Assembly: GCF_946481155.1 (NCBI RefSeq)
Contig: NZ_CAMLMK010000021.1
Span: 1 to 31,715 of the forward strand
Direction: 5' to 3'
Source: an uncultured Flavobacterium sp.
GTDB lineage: Bacteria > Bacteroidota > Bacteroidia > Flavobacteriales > Flavobacteriaceae
DNA: 31,715 nucleotides
Positions 9,111-17,006 of the stretch are shown piece by piece; position 1 is the stretch's first letter; every line of letters starts with the position of its first letter. The notes under the pieces were generated by a model that was given only the letters and a program-made list of their open reading frames with translations, searched no databases and was not told where the DNA came from. The position numbers and the translations under genes were made by a program.

Positions 9111-9133
9111 GTTGTTGTTTTAGTTGTTGTTTA
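9111..9133 (-). repeat. Direct repeat in the purA leader
   Basis: GTTGTTGTTT (9111-9120) recurs as GTTGTTGTTTA (9123-9133). On the mRNA strand this gives two A/C-only AAACAACAAC units directly before the ATG. It is likely an unstructured leader that keeps the start site open. Confidence 0.6.
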
Positions 9134-9157
9134 TTCTTGTCAGCCAATCAGACTGTA

Positions 9158-9598
9158 TTATTCCTGTTTTTTTGTAGCGTAGAAATAAAGGGAATGGTTA
9201 TGGATGCTGATGCCGAAAATTTCCTCGATAGTTTGTTTTATCGTCTGGATTCTCGGATCGCAAAATTCGATTACTTCTCCGGTGTCGCTCATAATGATGT
9301 GATCGTGCTGCTTGTCGAAATAAGACTTTTCGTAATGAGCCTGATTTTGGCCAAACTGATGGCGTCGCACCAAACCGCATTCCAATAGCAATTCTATCGT
9401 ATTGTAAAGCGTGGCACGGCTTACACGATAGTTTTTGTTCTTCATTTTAATGTAAAGCGATTCGATGTCAAAGTGTTCCTGACTCTCGTAAATTTCCTGA
9501 AGGATAGCGTAGCGCTCGGGCGTTTTGCGGTGCCCTTTTTCTTCAAGGTATTTCGTGAATACGGTTTTTACAATTTCCTGATTCTTATTATTTTCCAT
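9158..9598 (-). CDS. Fur-family transcriptional regulator
   Basis: A 146-residue DNA-binding metalloregulator. The N-terminal winged helix (about 10-85) includes [16 protein letters not shown] and the recognition segment [21 protein letters not shown]. The C-terminal dimerisation part has metal-ligand candidates H42, H88, H98, H100 (HDH), H133 and H135. The CxxC pair that usually follows the HxH and holds a structural zinc is absent: the aligned positions read M103 and T106 in IIMSDTGEV. The sensed ligand (iron, zinc, manganese or peroxide) cannot be told from sequence. It lies between the RSH gene (85-bp gap) and purA (48-bp gap), and a perfect -7 box precedes it, so fur-purA may have their own promoter besides read-through from RSH. 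Confidence 0.93.
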   Translation of the reverse strand: MENNKNQEIVKTVFTKYLEEKGHRKTPERYAILQEIYESQEHFDIESLYIKMKNKNYRVSRATLYNTIELLLECGLVRRHQFGQNQAHYEKSYFDKQHDHIIMSDTGEVIEFCDPRIQTIKQTIEEIFGISIHNHSLYFYATKKQE

Positions 9599-9621
9599 TG
9601 AGGTTTGCTATGAAAGACCGG

Positions 9622-9629
9622 CAAAGATA
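9622..9629 (-). promoter_or_regulatory. Putative -7 box for the fur-like gene and purA
   Basis: Minus-strand TATCTTTG is an exact match to TAnnTTTG, about 24 bases above the start codon of the Fur-family gene. No good -33 TTG lies at the expected distance (the position reads TTC), so the promoter may be weak or activated. Confidence 0.48.
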
Positions 9630-9683
9630 AGTTTAATTTTTGGGTGATGAAAGATTTAACAGCGATAGTTTGTTAAAAGGTTT

Positions 9684-11903
9684 TTAACCGTTATTAACTC
9701 GTGTTACTTTATCAACACCGTCAATTTTCTTGATATTGTCAATCAGTCTTTTCAGGATGATATTGTTTTGTACGACAACCGTTACCTGTCCGTTAAATAA
9801 TCCTGCCTCTCCGCTTAGGGAAATACTTTGGATGTTCACGTTCATTTGGTTAGAAATTACTTTTGTCAGTTCGTTTGTCAGTCCGAGTGTATCCATTCCG
9901 GTGATTTTCAGCGTAGCCTTGAATTCTTCCTGGGTCGAGTCGATCCATTTCGCCTGGATGATGCGGTAAGCAAAATTCGATTGAAGGCTGATGGCGTTCG
10001 GGCAATCTTTACGGTGTATTTTGATACCTTCGGTGATAGTTACAAATCCGAATACTTCATCGCCAGGGATCGGATTGCAGCAGGTGGATAGTTTATAATC
10101 CAGTTTGTCCTGCTCGGCACCAAAAACCAGCAAATCATAGTTTTTACTGATTTCGTCCTTATTGATATGTTCCGGCTGCACATTTGGCGAACGCTTGATG
10201 GTTTTTTTGAAGAAATTGACCAGCGTATTGCTTTTCTGTGCGGCGAAATCCTTCAACTGCTGATTGTCAATCGTTCCAAGACCAGCGCGATAAAACAGAT
10301 CCAGACTAGTCTGAAGTTTGAAGAAATTAACCAGCTCGTTTACAGTCTGCTCATTGAATGCTACTTTTAAATGGCGGAGTTTTCGGGTAAGGATTTCTTT
10401 TCCGTCTTCGGCGATTTTCTTGGTACTTTCGTTAAGTACGTTTTTGATTTTATTTTTAGCCCTTGCTGTTGTAACATAATCGAGCCAGTGTGCCGTCGGT
10501 TTTTGATTGGCAGAAGTAATTATCTCCACCTGATCGCCACTATTAAGCACGTGGTTTAGCGGAACTAATTTCCCATTAACACGAGTTCCTCTTGTTTTTA
10601 CACCAATTTCCGAGTGAATGCTGAATGCAAAATCAAGAGACGTCGCGCCTTTCGGAAGTGATTTGATTTCTCCTTTCGGGGTAAAGACATAGATTTCTTT
10701 TGCATATAGATTCAGCTTGAAATCTTCCACAAAATCCACGGCATTGGTTTCAGAATTCTCCAAAGCTTCTTTCAGCTGATTTAACCATACATCCAGACTG
10801 TTCTCTTCCGATGCGCCCTGTTTGTATTTGTAGTGTGCTGCGTAGCCTTTTTCGGCAATTTCATCCATTCGCTCACTTCGCACCTGAATTTCCACCCAAC
10901 GGCCTTTAGGACCCATAACAGTAATGTGCAGGGCCTCATATCCGGTTGATTTTGGCGAAGAAATCCAATCACGCAAACGGCTCGGGCTCGGACGATAATG
11001 ATCCGTAACGATGGAATAGATTTTCCAGGCGAGGAATTTCTCGTCGTGCGGATTTGATTTGTAGATGATTCGCAAGGCAAACTTATCGTAGACTTCATCA
11101 AAGGAAACGCCTTGAGTAAGCATTTTTCTGCGGATGGAGTAGACCGATTTTGGCCGGCCTTTCATCGTGTATTCGATACCTTCCTCGTCAAGGGAGCTCT
11201 TTAAAACATCAGCGATAGATTTGATATATGCCTGTTGTTCTTCCTTACTCTCTTTCATTTTGCTTACAATGCCATTGTAAACTTCCGGTTCCGTGTATTT
11301 TAAGCCTAAATCTTCAAGCTGGGTTTTGATGTTATACAACCCCAGGCGATGGGCGAGAGGAGCATAAATATAAAGTGTTTCCGAAGCGATTTTCGCCTGC
11401 TTGTAATCGACCATGCTTTCCATGGTTTGCATATTGTGCAGTCGGTCGGCAATTTTTATCAGGATTACACGAACATCGTCGTTCAGTGTCAGCAGCATTT
11501 TACGGAAATTTTCCGCCTGCATGGAGATTTCCTGATCGGTTTTTACTTTTGCAATCTTGGTTAAACCGTCAACGATACGGGCAATATTCGGATTAAACAT
11601 CTTTTCGATGTCTTCTACGGTCAGATCTGTATCTTCTACAACATCGTGCATCAAGGCTGCGGCAATGGAAGTAGCTCCCAAACCGATTTCACCTGCGACA
11701 ATTTTAGCAACGGCAATTGGATGGAAAATATAAGCTTCTCCTGACTTACGACGTTGGTCTTTATGCGCATCAACAGCTACATCAAAGGCTTTTCGGATGA
11801 GTTTTTTATCATCTTCGGAAAGCGTCTGATAACTGATGCGGAGCAGTTCCTTATATTCTTTCGCAATGGCTTTGTTTTCAGCTTCTAAATCAATCTCTAT
11901 CAT
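9684..11903 (-). CDS. Bifunctional (p)ppGpp synthetase/hydrolase (RelA/SpoT homologue)
   Basis: Makes and breaks the stringent-response alarmone (p)ppGpp in the cytoplasm. The 739 residues carry the full long-RSH layout: an HD hydrolase domain (about 25-180) with H47, H61, H86-D87 and E90-D91 in HDVVEDTD, plus ADRLHNMQT; a synthetase domain (about 230-350) with RPKSVYSIRRKM, RLRDWISSPKSTGYEALH and EIQVRSERMDEIAEKG; a TGS domain (about 395-455, VFTPKGEIKSLPKGAT); a zinc-finger/helical segment with LSTCCNPIPGDEVFG near 620; and a C-terminal ACT domain (about 660-739). The HD motif is intact, so both activities are expected. Bacteroidota often carry one long RSH of this kind. It is followed by the Fur-family gene and purA on the same strand. 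Confidence 0.97.
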   Translation of the reverse strand: MIEIDLEAENKAIAKEYKELLRISYQTLSEDDKKLIRKAFDVAVDAHKDQRRKSGEAYIFHPIAVAKIVAGEIGLGATSIAAALMHDVVEDTDLTVEDIEKMFNPNIARIVDGLTKIAKVKTDQEISMQAENFRKMLLTLNDDVRVILIKIADRLHNMQTMESMVDYKQAKIASETLYIYAPLAHRLGLYNIKTQLEDLGLKYTEPEVYNGIVSKMKESKEEQQAYIKSIADVLKSSLDEEGIEYTMKGRPKSVYSIRRKMLTQGVSFDEVYDKFALRIIYKSNPHDEKFLAWKIYSIVTDHYRPSPSRLRDWISSPKSTGYEALHITVMGPKGRWVEIQVRSERMDEIAEKGYAAHYKYKQGASEENSLDVWLNQLKEALENSETNAVDFVEDFKLNLYAKEIYVFTPKGEIKSLPKGATSLDFAFSIHSEIGVKTRGTRVNGKLVPLNHVLNSGDQVEIITSANQKPTAHWLDYVTTARAKNKIKNVLNESTKKIAEDGKEILTRKLRHLKVAFNEQTVNELVNFFKLQTSLDLFYRAGLGTIDNQQLKDFAAQKSNTLVNFFKKTIKRSPNVQPEHINKDEISKNYDLLVFGAEQDKLDYKLSTCCNPIPGDEVFGFVTITEGIKIHRKDCPNAISLQSNFAYRIIQAKWIDSTQEEFKATLKITGMDTLGLTNELTKVISNQMNVNIQSISLSGEAGLFNGQVTVVVQNNIILKRLIDNIKKIDGVDKVTRVNNG

Positions 11904-11921
11904 AATTCTTCATTCAGTATT

Positions 11922-11953
11922 TAAAAATAAGCTAAAGAAACGAAGTTTGCAAA
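11922..11953 (-). promoter_or_regulatory. Putative promoter of the RSH gene
   Basis: On the minus strand TTTG (11953-11950), a 20-base spacer and TATTTTTA (11929-11922) resemble the -33/-7 pair, with one mismatch in the last -7 base. It lies about 20 bases above the ATG. Confidence 0.3.
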
Positions 11954-11971
11954 CACATTGCTGTTTTAAAT

Positions 11972-11999
11972 AAAAAAAGCGCCCTTTGTGAGAGCGCTT
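11972..11999 (-). terminator. Intrinsic terminator of the serine hydrolase gene
   Basis: On the minus strand a 9-bp stem (AAGCGCTCT with AGGGCGCTT, one G-U pair) closes a 5-base loop (11999-11977) and runs into a T-tract to 11972. It begins 7 bases after the serine hydrolase stop and lies above the RSH gene. Confidence 0.85.
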
Positions 12000-12005
12000 A
12001 CTGGT

Positions 12006-13547
12006 TTATCGGATCCTGCTGAAGTCCAGATCCTGGAAATCATAACTGAAATCGGTCAGCTCTGAAATCGGTTTCATTTTGATGGTAACTACTTTCCCGT
12101 TTGGATCGAAAGTTGGGCTTATAAAAGCATCGGCATCCATATTTCGGTTAAACCATTTTACGGCAAAAGTGTTGTCTTTGTAGAAGAAAATCTCACCGGA
12201 TAATTTCGGGGAACGTTTTGATGCAAAATAGTATTTTCCTTTTTTCTCGCTAATGGTGATTTCGCCCAGCCAATTATCGGAATACGTACCCACGATTTTC
12301 TCCAGATTTATTTTTTGCGCCGTTTTGTTTTTTGCAACGGCTGTCCAGACTTCCTCAGTTGATTTGTCGGCATTGCCTATCATTTCCTGATTTCGCTTGC
12401 TGTACATCTCTACGTAATCTTTGTATGGGATATCCAGATAGGTATTTTTAATGGTATTGGTAATAGCAGAAAATGCAGCCCCTGATTGCTGGTTGGTTAA
12501 AACGATAATGCCTAAATTCAGTTCCGGGAGTAAAGTTACTTGAGTTACCATCCCTTCAAGACCTCCGGTATGGGCGACTTGCTTGTAGCCTTTCACATCG
12601 CTCAAAAACCATCCCAGGCCGTAACCACTGAAGTGCGTGTTATAAGGTGGCGTGGTATAAGCCGGTAATAGTGTTTGTGCGGTCCACATTTCGTTATGCT
12701 GTGCTTCGCTGAACAAGACTGTGTTGTCGGCGCCGTATTTACCTTTGTTTAACTGTGTCAGTACCCATTTGCTCATGTCGGAAATATTGGAGAATATTCC
12801 TCCGGCAGCATCCATGACGCTGTTCTTGCTTTGCTTTGTGATTCCCAGCTTTCCTTTTAGAGGTACGTGTGGCGTAACAACATTTGTGGTGTCCGGGATT
12901 CTGTGCCAGTTTCCTTTACTTTTTTCCATCTGAAGAGGAAGCATGATTTGGGTTTCAATGAATTCGGGCCACGATTTTCCGGATACTTTATGAATGATTT
13001 CTCCGGCTACGATGTACAGTAAATTATCGTAATCGAATTTTGATCTGAAACTGGATACTGGTTTCAGGTAGCGTAAATTATGGATAATATCGGTTGTGGT
13101 GAAATCACTGCCTTCGGGCCAAAGCATTAAATCCCCGGCACCCATTCCTAAACCACTTCTGTGTGTCAGTAAGTCGCGGATGGTAAATTCGTTGGTCACA
13201 AACTCATTGTACATTTTGAAATCGGGAATGTATTTGATCACCTTATCGTCCCAATCCAATTTTTTCTCATCGACTAAAATAGCCAGGGCAGTCGCAGTAA
13301 ATGCTTTACTGTTTGAGGCAATTCCGAACAGCGTATTCTCATCCACTTTTTGTTTTGTGATGATGGATTTTACGCCATACCCTTTTGAATGGATTACTTT
13401 ACCGTCTTTTACAATGGCCACGGCAATTCCCGGAACATCGAAGGTTTTCATGGTTTTTTCTACCAATTCGTCGACTTGCGGTGAAGTCATTTGGGCAGAG
13501 AGGCTAAAACTGATGAAAAGTAATAGTAGCGCTAAATTAGATCTCAT
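12006..13547 (-). CDS. Secreted serine hydrolase, beta-lactamase/class C PBP fold with DUF3471-like tail
   Basis: A 513-residue exported protein. Residues 1-19 are a signal peptide ending in LSAQ. The catalytic domain (about 23-370) has the SxxK motif S78-N-S-K81, the YxN motif Y173-D-N175 and H326-T-G-G in place of K-T-G, as in class C beta-lactamases, D-peptidases and esterases. A beta-rich tail (about 410-505, with GTYSDNWLGEITISEKKGKYYF) resembles DUF3471. Members act on peptides, esters or beta-lactams, and sequence alone does not decide among them. A drug-resistance role should not be assumed. The gene is a single unit with a putative -7 box upstream and a terminator downstream. Confidence 0.92.
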   Translation of the reverse strand: MRSNLALLLLFISFSLSAQMTSPQVDELVEKTMKTFDVPGIAVAIVKDGKVIHSKGYGVKSIITKQKVDENTLFGIASNSKAFTATALAILVDEKKLDWDDKVIKYIPDFKMYNEFVTNEFTIRDLLTHRSGLGMGAGDLMLWPEGSDFTTTDIIHNLRYLKPVSSFRSKFDYDNLLYIVAGEIIHKVSGKSWPEFIETQIMLPLQMEKSKGNWHRIPDTTNVVTPHVPLKGKLGITKQSKNSVMDAAGGIFSNISDMSKWVLTQLNKGKYGADNTVLFSEAQHNEMWTAQTLLPAYTTPPYNTHFSGYGLGWFLSDVKGYKQVAHTGGLEGMVTQVTLLPELNLGIIVLTNQQSGAAFSAITNTIKNTYLDIPYKDYVEMYSKRNQEMIGNADKSTEEVWTAVAKNKTAQKINLEKIVGTYSDNWLGEITISEKKGKYYFASKRSPKLSGEIFFYKDNTFAVKWFNRNMDADAFISPTFDPNGKVVTIKMKPISELTDFSYDFQDLDFSRIR

Positions 13548-13601
13548 AAAGGTAATTTTAAGTGGTAAGTTTTATTGTTTTATTTTTGGTTTTACCGAAG
13601 C

Positions 13602-13609
13602 CAAATATA
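13602..13609 (-). promoter_or_regulatory. Putative -7 box of the serine hydrolase gene
   Basis: Minus-strand TATATTTG exactly matches TAnnTTTG, about 55 bases above the start codon. No convincing -33 TTG lies at the expected distance. Confidence 0.42.
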
Positions 13610-13637
13610 CAAAAGAACATTAAGTTTTGCCTTACAT

Positions 13638-13721
13638 TTTCTTTGAACTGAATTTAAAGTCTTCGGTACCGAGTTAAATGTTTTCTTCACCGAGCTAAAT
13701 ACCTTCGATATTGAACAAAAA
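13638..13721. repeat. Four degenerate 21-bp tandem units
   Basis: Units 13638-13658, 13659-13679, 13680-13700 and 13701-13721 align without gaps on the pattern cTTCggtaccGAgttAAAt. The two central copies agree at 16 of 21 positions; the outer ones are more decayed. The array fills the gap between the RNA methyltransferase stop and the serine hydrolase promoter. Confidence 0.6.
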
Positions 13722-13722
13722 C

Positions 13723-13755
13723 CTTCTGCCTTCTGTCTCCTGTCTTCTGCTTTCT
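13723..13755. repeat. Heptamer tandem repeat CTTCTGY
   Basis: Four 7-bp copies (CTTCTGC, CTTCTGT, CTCCTGT, CTTCTGC) plus a partial fifth directly follow the 21-bp array and run into the stop codon of the RNA methyltransferase gene. The unit is one third of the neighbouring 21-bp period. Confidence 0.7.
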
Positions 13756-14542
13756 AAAACCCTCTCTGTCTTTTCGCCTCAAAAATTAAAATGGCAGCGG
13801 CTACTGAAACGTTCATGGAGTCGATTTCGCCCTGCATAGGGATAATGATATTTTGTGTGCTTTCGTTGCGCCAGGGTTCGGTCAGTCCGGTAGCTTCGGT
13901 TCCAACGACTAAAGCAGATGGCGTAGTGTAATCCTGTGTATGATAAGAAGTTGAATCCTGTAGTGTCGCACAGTAAATCGCGATGTTTTTTTCTTTCAGA
14001 AAGGCAATTACTTCTTCTGTTGTACCTGTGGCGAGCTGACGGGTAAAGAGGCAGCCAACGCTGGAGCGAACAACATTCGGATTGTACAGGTCGCTTTTCG
14101 GATTGGCAATTATAACAGCATCAAGATTTGCGGCATCGGCAGTTCTCAAAATTGCTCCAATGTTTCCCGGTTTCTCTGTGGCTTCGGCAACTAAAATTAG
14201 CGGATTTTTTGATAATTTTAAATCGGATAGCTGCAGGGATTTGGTTTTGGCTACCGCTAGAATACCTTCAGTAGTATCGCGATATGCCAGTTTTTGGTAT
14301 ACTTCTTTTGAAATTTCAATCAGCTCGACTTTTTGTCTTGTTAATTGCCTGATTTCGGTTTCTGAAATTAATTCCGGCACAAATAAAATGGTTTCCAGTT
14401 CGTATCCGCCTTTTTGAGCTAACATGATTTCTCGCTGTCCCTCAATTAAGAACGTGCCGGTCTGTTTTCGGGTTTTTGCTTTTTCCTGAAGCTGGACCAA
14501 CGATTTTATATAAGGATTTTGAGCGGAAGTTATCTGTTTCAT
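13754..14542 (-). CDS. SpoU/TrmH-family RNA 2'-O-methyltransferase
   Basis: Transfers a methyl group from S-adenosylmethionine to a ribose 2'-OH of rRNA or tRNA. The 262-residue protein has an N-terminal substrate-binding domain (starting KQITSAQNPYIKSLVQLQ, with TFLIEGQREI) and a C-terminal SPOUT knot domain with the three family motifs: EKPGNIGAILRTADA, VVGTEATGLTEPW and IPMQGEIDSMNVSVAAAI. The reading frame stays open upstream to a TTG at 14563, but the ATG at 14542 begins exactly where family members begin, so I prefer it. It lies downstream of the DUF58 gene on the same strand with a gap of about 46 bp and may be read with it. The exact target nucleotide is not deducible. Confidence 0.93.
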   Translation of the reverse strand: MKQITSAQNPYIKSLVQLQEKAKTRKQTGTFLIEGQREIMLAQKGGYELETILFVPELISETEIRQLTRQKVELIEISKEVYQKLAYRDTTEGILAVAKTKSLQLSDLKLSKNPLILVAEATEKPGNIGAILRTADAANLDAVIIANPKSDLYNPNVVRSSVGCLFTRQLATGTTEEVIAFLKEKNIAIYCATLQDSTSYHTQDYTTPSALVVGTEATGLTEPWRNESTQNIIIPMQGEIDSMNVSVAAAILIFEAKRQRGF

Positions 14543-14588
14543 TTCAATTGGACTGAGCGACAAAAGTAAGAAGTTAAATTATAAATGT

Positions 14589-15920
14589 TTACAAAATACC
14601 CCTCGCTTTAATTTCAAGATATTTATTAATGGTATCCAATGTAAGGTTTTCCGGTTGTGTCAGCACCGAATAGATGCCGTATTTCTTCAGTTCACTGACA
14701 ATCAATCGCTTTTCGAAGGCGAATTTCTCGGCGATGGTCTGATCATAGACATCCTGAACCGTTGTTGCTTTTTTGCTGATCAATTCGTTTAATTCCGTAT
14801 TGTTAAAGAAGACTACAACCAAGAGGTGATTCTTGGCAATTCCTTTTAAATAAGGCAATTGTCGGTGCAGGCCATCAACGGTTTCGAAATTCGTATACAA
14901 TAAAATCAGGCTTCGGTGGTTGATGTTTTTCTTGATGTCGACATACAAACGGCTGTAATCGCTTTCGAAAAAATTGGTTTTAATGTTGTACAGATTTTCC
15001 AGAATCAGGTTCATCTGGGATTGACGGCGTTCTGCGATCACGCGGTTTTCCACTTTTTTTGAAAAGGCAAACATACCGGCTTTATCTCCTTTTTTCAGGA
15101 TGACATTAGATAAAACCAATGTCGCATTAATGGCATAATCCAACAGGCTTAGTCCGTTGAAAGGCATTTTCATCATTCGGCCCTTGTCGAGGATCATGTA
15201 CACCGTTTGTGATTTCTCATCCTGAAACTGGTTTACCATCAAATGATTGCGTTTTGCAGTGGCTTTCCAGTTTAAAGTCCGGATATCATCCCCCTGAACG
15301 TATTCTTTAATCTGCTCGAATTCCATGGTGTGCCCGATGCGGCGGATTTTTTTCAGTCCGTATTGCAGCAGGTTGTTTGAAAAAGCCATCAAATCGTATT
15401 TTCTAAGCTGAATATAAGACGGGTAGGTGGGCACCATTTGGTTATCGGCAAAGGTAAATCGGTTCGAGGTTAGTCGCAATGGTGTGGAAACATAAACATT
15501 CAGGTTTCCAAAAAAATATTCGCCACGCTCGGTCGGACGCAAATGGTATTCCAATTGATCTTTTCCGTTAGCCTGCAATTTTCGTCGGATTTCGAAATTC
15601 CGTACCTGAAACTGAAATGGGATTTCGTCTATTATCTTGATGAAAACCGCAAACGAATAATGGTTTTTTAGCTTGATTGTTATTGGGTTTTCATCGCCGT
15701 TGGACAGCTTTTCCGGTGTTGTTCTTGAGGCTTTTATGTATTGCTTTGTTCCGAAAAGAAGTATAATGTCAATCGCGGTAAAAGCAAGCAATAGAAACAA
15801 CAATAGCCAGCTGACACGATATAGTGCCGGAAAAAAATAAGCCAAAACAAAACTTGCTATGATGCCCAAAAGCATATAGAAAAAAAGATTGTTGAGGTAT
15901 AGTTTCTTAAAAAACTGCAT
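14589..15920 (-). CDS. DUF58 domain protein (VWA-like partner of MoxR)
   Basis: A 443-residue membrane-anchored protein. Two N-terminal hydrophobic helices (about 12-31 and 36-56) are followed by a beta-rich region and the DUF58 core (about 200-300), marked by EQIKEYVQGDDIRTLNWKAT (203-222) and a VWA-like strand VYMILDKGRMM. DUF58 proteins are regular partners of MoxR ATPases. The metal-site motif DxSxS of true VWA domains is degenerate: D245 remains but both serines are replaced (G247, M249). The ATG overlaps the MoxR stop codon by one base (TAATG), implying translational coupling. It is the last member of the MoxR operon, possibly followed by the RNA methyltransferase. Confidence 0.92.
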   Translation of the reverse strand: MQFFKKLYLNNLFFYMLLGIIASFVLAYFFPALYRVSWLLLFLLLAFTAIDIILLFGTKQYIKASRTTPEKLSNGDENPITIKLKNHYSFAVFIKIIDEIPFQFQVRNFEIRRKLQANGKDQLEYHLRPTERGEYFFGNLNVYVSTPLRLTSNRFTFADNQMVPTYPSYIQLRKYDLMAFSNNLLQYGLKKIRRIGHTMEFEQIKEYVQGDDIRTLNWKATAKRNHLMVNQFQDEKSQTVYMILDKGRMMKMPFNGLSLLDYAINATLVLSNVILKKGDKAGMFAFSKKVENRVIAERRQSQMNLILENLYNIKTNFFESDYSRLYVDIKKNINHRSLILLYTNFETVDGLHRQLPYLKGIAKNHLLVVVFFNNTELNELISKKATTVQDVYDQTIAEKFAFEKRLIVSELKKYGIYSVLTQPENLTLDTINKYLEIKARGIL

Positions 15921-16957
15921 TAGCGCGGAATTTCTACGGTATCGATAATCTGGCGGATAATTTCGGTTGAAGTGATGCCTTCCATTTCGCGTTCCGGCGT
16001 CACAACTACACGGTGTTGCAATACAGGTACGGCAGCATCTTTAATATCTTCCGGGGTAACGAAATCACGTCCGCGAACGGCAGCGAAACCTTTGGCGGCA
16101 TTTAAAATCGCGATGGAAGCACGAGGGGAAGCTCCTAAATAAAGGAAACCGTTTTCACGCGTATTCATTACGATTTTCGCGATGTATTCCACCAAATGGC
16201 TTTCGATTTTGATTTGTTTTACCAGGCTCTGATAGTTTCCGATTTCGCTTTTGGAAAGAATCTGGCGGATGTTAGCCAGTTTGTTTCGGTCCTGCAATTC
16301 ATTTTCTTTCTGAAGGATAGTGATTTCTTCCTCTAAATTAGGGTAGGAGATGCTGATTTTAAACAGGAAACGGTCTAACTGGGCTTCCGGTAAACGATAA
16401 GTTCCTTCCTGTTCGATCGGGTTTTGCGTTGCGATTACCAGGAAAGGGGCGTCCATTTTATATTGATGTCCGTCAACAGTGATCTGGCGTTCTTCCATTA
16501 CCTCAAAAAGTGCGGCCTGGGTTTTGGCTGGAGCGCGGTTGATTTCGTCGATCAGGACGAAGTTGGAAAAGATCGGGCCTTTCTTGAACTCGAATTCCGA
16601 TTTGGATAAGTCAAACACAGAAGTTCCAATGATGTCAGAAGGCATCAGATCCGGTGTAAACTGAATTCGGCTGAAATCCACCGCCAGGGTTTTTGAAAGT
16701 AATTTTGCCGTCATGGTTTTTGCTACGCCCGGAACACCTTCCAAAAGAATATGACCGTTCGCTAAAACCGCTACTAAAAGCTGATCGATCATTTTTTGCT
16801 GGCCAACGATTACAGTAGCTAATTCGGCTCTGATTTCATTAACGCTCTGCAATAACGGTGCAAGGTTAAGTCTTGTTTCAAAATTTACATTGCCTTCCGA
16901 AGCCGTAGTTGGGGAAGTTTCCATGTTTGGGGTGTGATTATTTTCGAAAGTATCCAT
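15920..16957 (-). CDS. MoxR-family AAA+ ATPase
   Basis: A 345-residue cytoplasmic AAA+ ATPase. Visible are the Walker A loop GVPGVAKT (74-81), Walker B FVLIDEINRAP with D137 and E138, sensor 1 in VIATQNPIEQEGTYRLPEAQ (N179), the arginine-finger region LDRF, and a C-terminal lid with GASPRASIAILNAAK and VTPEDIKDAAVPVLQHRV. All ATPase residues are intact. The first 25 residues are a Thr/Asn/Ser-rich extension. MoxR proteins act as chaperone-like remodelers that mature or activate partner complexes, usually with VWA or DUF58 proteins encoded alongside. Here the neighbours are DUF4350 upstream (49-bp gap) and DUF58 downstream (1-base overlap). Confidence 0.97.
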   Translation of the reverse strand: MDTFENNHTPNMETSPTTASEGNVNFETRLNLAPLLQSVNEIRAELATVIVGQQKMIDQLLVAVLANGHILLEGVPGVAKTMTAKLLSKTLAVDFSRIQFTPDLMPSDIIGTSVFDLSKSEFEFKKGPIFSNFVLIDEINRAPAKTQAALFEVMEERQITVDGHQYKMDAPFLVIATQNPIEQEGTYRLPEAQLDRFLFKISISYPNLEEEITILQKENELQDRNKLANIRQILSKSEIGNYQSLVKQIKIESHLVEYIAKIVMNTRENGFLYLGASPRASIAILNAAKGFAAVRGRDFVTPEDIKDAAVPVLQHRVVVTPEREMEGITSTEIIRQIIDTVEIPR

Positions 16958-17006
16958 ATTACTTTAATTTTCTGCTGTTTAGTAATTTTTCTTTTTTGCG
17001 AACTTT

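Noticed and set aside
12006..13547. Antibiotic-resistance beta-lactamase
   Set aside because: The SxxK/YxN/HTGG motifs define a broad hydrolase family; the HTGG variant and the DUF3471-like tail fit peptidase/esterase members as well, so no resistance claim is made.
13096..13623. A 175-codon plus-strand open frame opposite the serine hydrolase gene
   Set aside because: It lies almost wholly antisense to a gene with clear catalytic motifs and signal peptide, and its translation shows no domain pattern; it is a shadow frame.
13638..13755. CRISPR array
   Set aside because: Units are contiguous and degenerate with no unique spacers, and no cas gene is nearby; this is a tandem repeat.
14543..14563. 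Extended TTG start for the RNA methyltransferase
   Set aside because: The extra residues have no counterpart in the family and the ATG at 14542 fits the conserved N-terminus.
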